Shown one piece after another: positions 4,652 to 10,124 of a stretch of DNA of 10,124 nt; within the stretch, counting starts at the first letter, position 1; each line of letters opens with the position of its first letter. This stretch comes from Candidatus Woesearchaeota archaeon (GTDB lineage Archaea; Nanobdellota; Nanobdellia; Woesearchaeales; UBA10200). The DNA is taken from contig JAGVZX010000040.1 in assembly GCA_018302185.1 (NCBI GenBank), forward strand, positions 1 to 10,124, read 5' to 3'. The notes beneath the pieces were generated by a model. The model searched no databases. It saw nothing but the letters and a program-made list of their open reading frames with translations, and had not been told where the DNA came from. Both the position numbers and the translations under genes were made by a program.

Positions 4652-5880
4652 GTTACAGGATCGATATCCCATTTCGCTGCGATTACCGGAAGGATATCAG
4701 TTTTGCCTTCTATTGCTGCAGATGCTATCTCTCCAAGAAAACGATAAAGTCCATCATCAAGACCTTGTTCCTTATAATTTCCTGCTACCCTTACAACCTC
4801 TGGATTCTGGAATCCTTCTGCAACTTTTTTGACACTTTCCTTATCTAGACCAGAAGCTGCCTGACCAATACTATTCATAACAGCTTTCAGTGGCTCTCTA
4901 CTACCAGGATATGCCCTAAAGTAAGTTTCTGAAACACGAACAACTTCATCCTGAGCCAATGCTTCTGCAACTGTTGCAACACTTTCTGGATCTTTAGGGA
5001 AGTAAGCAGTTTCACCTATCCAAAATACAAATCTCTCAAGTGCAATCTCGTTGCCATAAAATTTATGTGCAGCACTAATGACTTTCTCTTGACCTAAAGC
5101 ATAAGCTCCTCTTTTTATTTTTTGTACATGTGCACTTACACCTTGCTCAGATTCATCATTAACAACTCTTGCCAAAGAGCGGATAAAATTCTCACCTATC
5201 GGATATTTTCCTGCTTCATTCCTTTTGCCTGCTTTTGCCAGTGCAAGCACAGGATCTTCCATAAATGCCTGAGCTAATTGATCGATTGCTGCTCCATCCA
5301 TATTGCTTTCATCCATCCATCTTGCGATTACTGATAAAGCTGAGCTTAAATTTTTTGGGCTCTCCTGATAGGCTATTGTAAGTTTATGGATAGAATCACG
5401 GCAAAGATTTTCTAAGCATTTTAGAAAATTGTTCAACCTATCCTCTAAAATATTATCAAATTCCGAATCTTCTGGATCTAGTTCCTCAGTCTCGAGAAGT
5501 TCTGTTGCACTTCCCATTACAACGGAAAGCGCTTGTTTATCACTTTCATATGAGCGTATCAGTTTTAACAAAGCAGGTTTTACATCCACATCATAAGCTT
5601 GGAATGGCATGCTGTACACAATGGTGCTTGCTATATTCTTGAATGATTCAGGTGTTTGAGCATATGAGGCTGCAAGGCTGACTATATATGGCTGTGTGAA
5701 GAAGTCAACAGCTTGCCCAAGCAAAGAGTTTGCATCTTGTCTTGGGGCAATGCCTTTAGTTATTTCATCAAGGATCACTTCAAGAATTCCAACATATGAT
5801 TTATAGGTAGCTAATAGCTGCCCTGCTTTTGTAACAGCGAGCATTTCATCAGATTTTCCAGCTAATTCATCTATAGCCAT
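4636..5880 (-). CDS. Unrecognised 414-residue alpha-helical repeat protein
   Basis: I do not recognise a named family. The protein is almost entirely helical, with no signal peptide or membrane segment, and contains diverged internal repeats of roughly 40-50 residues. The clearest pair is 300-344 (SVATVAEALAQDEVVRV...LKAVMNSIGQAASG) and 349-392 (SVKKVAEGFQNPEVVRV...LYRFLGEIASAAIEG), which share SVxxVAE and EVVRV. Segments 199-242 (IDQLAQAFMEDPVLALAKAG...IRSLARVVND) and 56-91 (QAVDFFTQPYIVSLAASYA...) follow the same scheme, which recalls HEAT-like solenoids that bind proteins or RNA. Residues 128-146 are strongly acidic (Glu/Asp-rich). ATG 5880 has a TATA box centred 28 bases upstream and no Shine-Dalgarno site, so it is probably leaderless. 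Its coding status is secure from length and composition; a scaffold role is inference only. Confidence 0.85.
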   Translation of the reverse strand: MAIDELAGKSDEMLAVTKAGQLLATYKSYVGILEVILDEITKGIAPRQDANSLLGQAVDFFTQPYIVSLAASYAQTPESFKNIASTIVYSMPFQAYDVDVKPALLKLIRSYESDKQALSVVMGSATELLETEELDPEDSEFDNILEDRLNNFLKCLENLCRDSIHKLTIAYQESPKNLSSALSVIARWMDESNMDGAAIDQLAQAFMEDPVLALAKAGKRNEAGKYPIGENFIRSLARVVNDESEQGVSAHVQKIKRGAYALGQEKVISAAHKFYGNEIALERFVFWIGETAYFPKDPESVATVAEALAQDEVVRVSETYFRAYPGSREPLKAVMNSIGQAASGLDKESVKKVAEGFQNPEVVRVAGNYKEQGLDDGLYRFLGEIASAAIEGKTDILPVIAAKWDIDPVTHKPR

Positions 5881-5903
5881 ATGGCATAGGATAGAAGTTA
5901 GGG

Positions 5904-5912
5904 TTTATATAT
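5904..5912 (-). promoter_or_regulatory. TATA box of the helical repeat gene
   Basis: ATATATAAA on the minus strand, centred 28 bases before ATG 5880, predicts a leaderless transcript. A 10-bp palindrome GCCATATGGC (5876-5885) covers the start codon; it may be chance. Confidence 0.65.
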
Positions 5913-5919
5913 CTTTTGC

Positions 5920-5962
5920 AAAAAAACAGAATGAGAATAAGTATCATACTAGTGATCAAAAA
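5920..5962 (-). terminator. T-rich terminator after yjbQ
   Basis: On the minus strand, downstream of the yjbQ stop, come a T5 tract (5958-5962) and a T7 tract (5920-5926) before the TATA box of the next gene. Such U-rich ends are the usual archaeal termination signal and would separate the yjbQ transcript from the following promoter. Confidence 0.5.
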
Positions 5963-5981
5963 CTAAATTAGATATGAGGTA

Positions 5982-6395
5982 TTATTCCCCAATAACCTTC
6001 ATCACAACCCTCTTTTTCCTTTCTCCATCAAACTCCGCGTAATAAACCTGCTGCCAAGGACCTAAGTCTAGTTTGCCGTTGGTGACTGGCAGGGTAACTT
6101 CATGATGCACTAATAAGGATTTCATGTGAGAATCACCATTGCTCTCTCCAGTATGATGATGGTTATAGTTTTCATTGAATGGAGCTAATCTTTCCAGCAT
6201 CTCATCAAAATCTTCTAGCAATCCAGAATCTGCATCATTGACATAAATAGCTGCTGTTGTATGCATTGCACTAACTAAGCAAAAGCCTTCTTTAATCCCG
6301 CTCTTAGATAAGAATTCCTCTACCTGCTCAGTAATATTGATGAATTCTCTGTGCTTTCTTGTGTTGAACCAAAGATATTGTGTGAAGGATTTCAT
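5982..6395 (-). CDS. yjbQ: YjbQ/UPF0047 family protein
   Basis: At 137 residues this is the normal length of the YjbQ (UPF0047) family, small trimeric proteins found in bacteria and archaea. Family marks are SAMHTTAAIYVND (42-54, His45), the Asp/Glu-rich LLEDFDEMLERLAP, the His-rich NHHHTGESNGDSHMKS (78-93), LLVHHEVTLPV (94-104) and the GKLDLGPWQQVYYAEFDG signature (107-124). The conserved His residues suggest a metal or phosphate site. E. coli YjbQ has weak thiamine-phosphate synthase activity and complements thiE loss, but the family's true role is unsettled. The start at 6395 lies 20 bases after the stop of the upstream minus-strand gene, with no TATA box or Shine-Dalgarno site between, so the two are probably cotranscribed. 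Family certain, role uncertain. Confidence 0.95.
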   Translation of the reverse strand: MKSFTQYLWFNTRKHREFINITEQVEEFLSKSGIKEGFCLVSAMHTTAAIYVNDADSGLLEDFDEMLERLAPFNENYNHHHTGESNGDSHMKSLLVHHEVTLPVTNGKLDLGPWQQVYYAEFDGERKKRVVMKVIGE

Positions 6396-6415
6396 GATGA
6401 TTAAACTAACATAGA

Positions 6416-7000
6416 TTATTGCAATAATTTTCTTTCTGGCTGCCTTAGTTCTACTTTTCCAGGAGGCTGTGGACCTTGTGGTTTATATTTTCTTTCAAGA
6501 TACCCTATAAAATCAATAGCCATTGCTGCTGTTGCCTGTACTTCAGGAGCAGCAGTCCTATAAAAAGCAGTTACTTTTCTTCTTAGTGCATCAGCTGAGC
6601 CAATACGACCTAAGAACTTTAACATTGCTGCAGTATACGCTTGCTCAAACGGCATCCTTCTAGCAACTGCATAATATGCCATGCACATAAAAGTATATCT
6701 TGTCATCACAGAATCTGCTTCCATCAATCTTTGATAATCTATCTGATCTTTTGATACAATAGCAGGATCTTCAGTCAGTGTATCTATTTTATAGCCATTT
6801 AACACTGCTTCCAGAGCACTTTTTGATGCATCTATGTTGGCAAAAGCTGCCCTGCACAGCGCATTTATAGGTCCTTGAGTTCCACTAATCTTTTCTTCCA
6901 GATATCCTCTTTGATTGGCAATATGCAATCTTACATATGCTTGCCTTAAATCTTGCAGTGCCCTTAATGCATCTTGGTTTCTTTTTACAATATTTGCCAT
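6416..7000 (-). CDS. Unrecognised 194-residue alpha-helical protein
   Basis: I do not recognise this protein. It is predicted to be helical throughout: an N-terminal helix with spaced Leu/Ala (NQDALRALQDLRQAYVRLHIANQ), a central Ala/Met/Tyr-rich core (98-132, with CMAYYAVARRM) and a helix at 151-172, followed by a Pro/Gln-rich, positively charged tail (172-194) that is probably disordered. There is no signal peptide or clear membrane segment. ATG 7000 has a TATA box centred about 28 bases upstream, so it likely heads a two-gene leaderless transcript with yjbQ. Its neighbours on both sides encode other unrecognised helical proteins. Coding status is likely from composition, promoter and spacing; no function can be given. 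Confidence 0.78.
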   Translation of the reverse strand: MANIVKRNQDALRALQDLRQAYVRLHIANQRGYLEEKISGTQGPINALCRAAFANIDASKSALEAVLNGYKIDTLTEDPAIVSKDQIDYQRLMEADSVMTRYTFMCMAYYAVARRMPFEQAYTAAMLKFLGRIGSADALRRKVTAFYRTAAPEVQATAAMAIDFIGYLERKYKPQGPQPPGKVELRQPERKLLQ

Positions 7001-7023
7001 GTTCTTACATCATATTTTTAGTA

Positions 7024-7031
7024 TTTATATA
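7024..7031 (-). promoter_or_regulatory. TATA box of the 194-residue gene and yjbQ
   Basis: TATATAAA on the minus strand, centred about 28 bases before ATG 7000, predicts a leaderless message. It lies in the 90-base gap after the large gene, showing that this gene need not be read from upstream. Confidence 0.65.
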
Positions 7032-7090
7032 CCATAATCTGAATAATTATTAACTATTTAATTTTTGTTAAAATATTTGAGGAATAACAT

Positions 7091-10000
7091 TCATGAAACA
7101 AATATATCTCTGGCTGCGACTTGCATGGAGTATCTTGGCGTGTCAATAGGAAAAGTTGATGTCCCATCTGACCAGATGACTATGCCCCCATTCATCTTAT
7201 AAACTTCTTTCGGAAACCAGACTTTATCTAATGTCTGCATTGGCTTGTCTTCGATATCTCCTAATATCAATCTTTTTATTGAATCCCTGTTGGAATGCGC
7301 AGTTGAATTCAGTGGATAGACGACCATTGAGTAATTTCCCTTCTTTGCCCATTCTACTAAGCATTTTCTTAACGCAACATAAAAATCAACTTCATCAATA
7401 TTTGAAAGGAAAGACTGTTTTGGCTCGATGCCAGGCACCATCAATATTTTTTTACCTTCATAGTTAAGGTCAAGAAGATGCAGATACCCTTCTAAGGTAT
7501 GTGTTTGCGTGTTGATGATTCTTACAGGAATAAAATCTTTCCTTAATATTTCATCAGGATAGCCGCTTGTGCAGTTCTCTCCTATATCGCCATAAAACTG
7601 GTCCAGCCTTGTTTTTCCAGGAACTAATGCAACTTCCAGCCTTGTTACTCCTTGTTTCTTGTCTAATTTTTTTTTGAGGGCTTTTGCCTCATCTTCGATC
7701 TGCTTGACGCCCTGATATTTCTTGAAGATGTTATAAAAGAAATCTGCCCTGACAGTGTAGTTTGCATCTGCTAGATGATTTAACCCTGCTTCAGTTAAGA
7801 GTGTTTCAAAGGCGATCTTTAATGTGGCAGGCAGCTTGCCTTGCATTTCTCTGAAGAGCCTTATGAAATAATCCTGGCTGTTTACTGCAAATATCTGGTA
7901 TAGGCTATTTAACACAGGCAGATTATACCTAGGCTCCTTACCTGTTAGATTAACTATGTCCTTGTATGGCCTTTGCAATAGGTTAACCGTATCCTGGTCT
8001 CGCCACTGGCTGAACAAGACTAATTTTGCATAAAGCTCTGCATGCTTTTTATGGAACGACTTATCATAGCTCAATACTGCAAAAGCCATCTCCATCATCA
8101 TCCTTCTCAGTATCGGATCAGTTATCTTTGATTCATTATATAGCCTGATAAATGTGATAAATGCTGCTGGTGCCTTCATCTGTTCCATTATTCCTGCTCT
8201 GGTTTTTTCAGATGCCTGCTTGGCTAAGTTAGCTCTCAATTCCTGATAATGCCCAGATAATCCTCTTAAGAGCCCATCGATGCACTGCGCAACATACCTG
8301 TTACCTTCTGCATTTTCCCTGATGTCCCTGATAGCTGCAACCTTATTGTTCAGGAATCCTGTATCCTTGTTATCAAGCTGATAATCTTCCTTATCTACCC
8401 TTTGCTTGACATTTATCATCATGGTAGAAAACCAGTCAGGGATAAGAGCTAATTTTCCTTTGAACGCGCTCAGCTGTTTCCTGATCTCTTCTTTTGTTGC
8501 ACGCGATGTTCTCACAAGCTTGACAATAACACCATCTTCCAGCTTTGCATAATCAACCCCAAATTTAGACTTAAATCTGACATCTCTAGGATTATAGAGA
8601 TAATCATGCATGAACTGAGTGACTTCCTCAATTAATTGTGCACGCTTTTCCTGCTTAAGTTTTTTCCACTTAGTGTACAAGACGCTATCTAAAACAGGAG
8701 AAGCTGTCATGAACTCAACTAGCAGTGCACGAGTATCTGGCTTTTTTGCATCGCTGAGAAAATTTGTTATAAATACATCTGCCTCATGAGATGCTGCCCT
8801 TTCTTCTGGCAATTGATTGTACAGGTCAAAATATGAGTCTATATCGCTTGGATCCTTAAATGCGCCATTTGCAAGAAGAGCCATATATCTGTAGTATTTA
8901 TGCCCAAACTGCTCTGGAGCAACATCATGCTCTAATCTTGCAAGCTTTTCGACAACTTCAAGATGCTTATACATCCATTCTAGCACAGTTACGTTTCTGG
9001 TGTCTAACTCATCTAATCTTCTAAAAAATTTCCTGTGGATTACAGGATCAAAATGAACATCATGGCCACGTAAATATCTTGAGACAGTCAAGGTATGCTC
9101 ATATAATTTTGTAAACCCGTCTAATATGCCTTGGGGAGATTCGACTTTTATCAATGCCTGGATGAAATGATCAAGATAAGATTTTGTCATCTCGTATTTC
9201 AGATCCTGCATATCCCTCTCCTCAGTAAATGTCAATGACCATCTTCTTGCAATACCCATAAACACGCCGTCTAAAGTCAATCCTGATTCTTCATCATAAT
9301 AATTAAGCTGGTAAAGCCTGCTTGGCAAGGTGATGTTTCGCAAGAAATATTTCATGGTAAATAAATTACCCACACTTCCATCTCCACCATGCTCATTAAG
9401 TATAGAGTTGACTCGCGTTACAGACCTAAAGATATTATTCAGCCGTCTATCCAATTCTCCAGAAGTTTCAACAACAGATAATAAAGGGACAATTATTCTC
9501 CTGAGAAACTGCGTAGGGCAAAACCCAAGCTTGCCATAGTCAGCCATCCTACCGACAATAGTATCCCTGAACATCCCAATATTTTTTTTCCTGTCAAGCT
9601 GGATAAAATCTCTGACTGGTGAGACCCATGAAGTATTTCCATAATCAAGATAGAACTGAAACAATGCAGAGATATCCCAATGCTTCAGGCTTTCTGCTGC
9701 CCTCGTAAAATCCCAATAGCTATTTTGGTTTATCCTTCCTTCTTTGAATGACCTATTAGCTCCTGCCCAGCCACGAAATTCTGTATTATTAAGTCCATCA
9801 AAAACTATGCCTTCCAGCCCAGTCAGTCTGGCATCTTCTTCTGGAAATTCTCCTGCAAAATTAGGGAGATCTTTAGGAAGCTCTGGAATCTCTGGCGTGA
9901 TTACTTGTCCAGCTGAATTGACTGTGATTATCTTACCTTCCCTGTTCTCAAGCTCAAACTCAAGTGCAGGAAATCTTTCTTCCTGCCTTGCCATATTAAA

Positions 10001-10124
10001 GGCAAGAGTGCATGCGCTTCTCAGGCTATCATTGGATTCGCCGCAGACTTTAGAAGCAGCATTCATGAAATCAATCACTTTTTGCTGGTCGTGCCTCAGA
10101 GTCAGCACTTTAGGAAGTATCTTG
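7091..10124 (-). CDS. Very large unrecognised helical protein with a distinct C-terminal domain, 5' end beyond the window
   Basis: The frame is open from the right edge to TGA at 7091-7093. A GTG at 10106-10108 could start a 1005-residue protein (numbering used here), but the codons before it also stay open, and I think the gene extends past the edge. I recognise no family. Residues up to about 820 are almost wholly helical, soluble and charged, without repeats obvious by eye; a Lys-rich, possibly coiled segment lies near 798-815. The last 180 residues differ: alternating strands and helices with FYGDIGENCTSG (Cys846), GYLHLLDL, KKILMVPGIEP, a helix, YSMVVYPLNSTAHSNRDSI (Asn940) and a closing Gly/Trp segment. 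Strand-helix order and the NSTAHSNR turn faintly resemble a GNAT acyltransferase fold, but this is a guess. A large helical body with a small enzyme-like C-terminal domain would suit a scaffold or effector. Confidence 0.85.
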   Translation of the reverse strand, partial: KILPKVLTLRHDQQKVIDFMNAASKVCGESNDSLRSACTLAFNMARQEERFPALEFELENREGKIITVNSAGQVITPEIPELPKDLPNFAGEFPEEDARLTGLEGIVFDGLNNTEFRGWAGANRSFKEGRINQNSYWDFTRAAESLKHWDISALFQFYLDYGNTSWVSPVRDFIQLDRKKNIGMFRDTIVGRMADYGKLGFCPTQFLRRIIVPLLSVVETSGELDRRLNNIFRSVTRVNSILNEHGGDGSVGNLFTMKYFLRNITLPSRLYQLNYYDEESGLTLDGVFMGIARRWSLTFTEERDMQDLKYEMTKSYLDHFIQALIKVESPQGILDGFTKLYEHTLTVSRYLRGHDVHFDPVIHRKFFRRLDELDTRNVTVLEWMYKHLEVVEKLARLEHDVAPEQFGHKYYRYMALLANGAFKDPSDIDSYFDLYNQLPEERAASHEADVFITNFLSDAKKPDTRALLVEFMTASPVLDSVLYTKWKKLKQEKRAQLIEEVTQFMHDYLYNPRDVRFKSKFGVDYAKLEDGVIVKLVRTSRATKEEIRKQLSAFKGKLALIPDWFSTMMINVKQRVDKEDYQLDNKDTGFLNNKVAAIRDIRENAEGNRYVAQCIDGLLRGLSGHYQELRANLAKQASEKTRAGIMEQMKAPAAFITFIRLYNESKITDPILRRMMMEMAFAVLSYDKSFHKKHAELYAKLVLFSQWRDQDTVNLLQRPYKDIVNLTGKEPRYNLPVLNSLYQIFAVNSQDYFIRLFREMQGKLPATLKIAFETLLTEAGLNHLADANYTVRADFFYNIFKKYQGVKQIEDEAKALKKKLDKKQGVTRLEVALVPGKTRLDQFYGDIGENCTSGYPDEILRKDFIPVRIINTQTHTLEGYLHLLDLNYEGKKILMVPGIEPKQSFLSNIDEVDFYVALRKCLVEWAKKGNYSMVVYPLNSTAHSNRDSIKRLILGDIEDKPMQTLDKVWFPKEVYKMNGGIVIWSDGTSTFPIDTPRYSMQVAARDIFVS

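Noticed and set aside
4618..4848. Overlapping plus-strand frames opposite the end of the helical repeat gene
   Set aside because: They are antisense to the clear internal repeats of the 414-residue protein and have no promoter or domain.
5876..5885. Palindrome GCCATATGGC over the start codon at 5880
   Set aside because: Only 10 bp and present once; chance is a fair explanation, so it is only mentioned with the promoter.
6415..6428. Perfect 14-bp palindrome ATTATTGCAATAAT
   Set aside because: It is formed by the last codons (Leu, Leu, Gln, stop) of the 194-residue gene in AT-rich sequence, with no sign of a regulatory role.

Overview
The window looks like a stretch of an AT-rich archaeal chromosome. 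TATA boxes (TTTATATA or TATATAAA type) sit about 25-29 bases upstream of several start codons with no ribosome binding site between, which is the leaderless arrangement common in archaea. There are also an archaeal-type PIN/ribbon-helix-helix toxin-antitoxin pair and an AAA_14/DUF4143 ATPase. Conserved enzymes mixed with large unrecognised helical proteins would suit an uncultured lineage, perhaps DPANN-like, but that placement is inference. I see no tRNA, rRNA, CRISPR array, integrase or transposase. No gene-free stretch exceeds about 150 bases.

Left part (1-1870), all on the minus strand: the N-terminal end of a TrmA/RlmD-type Fe-S RNA uracil methyltransferase, running off the left edge; an unrecognised 150-residue protein; and a vapBC module with Shine-Dalgarno sites, a TATA box and a candidate operator. 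The vap promoter diverges from that of purA.

Middle (1871-4602): purA (plus strand) encodes complete adenylosuccinate synthetase, the enzyme that commits IMP to AMP synthesis, with an Asn/Lys/Asp/Cys-rich insertion. It is followed by a convergent AAA_14/DUF4143 ATPase gene. Directly beyond the ATPase promoter lies a second, partial copy of the last codons of purA, with its own stop codon. The two copies match at 41 of 44 bases and all three differences are synonymous. The ATPase gene is therefore bracketed by a duplicated purA 3' end, as expected if it arrived on DNA carrying a diverged purA terminus. Two 19-bp palindromes, 32 bp apart centre to centre, lie just upstream of the ATPase TATA box and look like operators.

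Right part (4603-10124), all on the minus strand: a 414-residue helical repeat protein, a YjbQ/UPF0047 protein probably cotranscribed with an unrecognised helical 194-residue protein, and a very large unrecognised protein (more than 1000 residues, open at the right edge) with a helical body and a different, compact C-terminal domain. The three unrecognised proteins are adjacent and all appear soluble and helical, so they may work together, but nothing in the sequence proves it.

Most promising for novelty are the purA-flanked ATPase unit with its paired operators and the cluster of unrecognised helical proteins.
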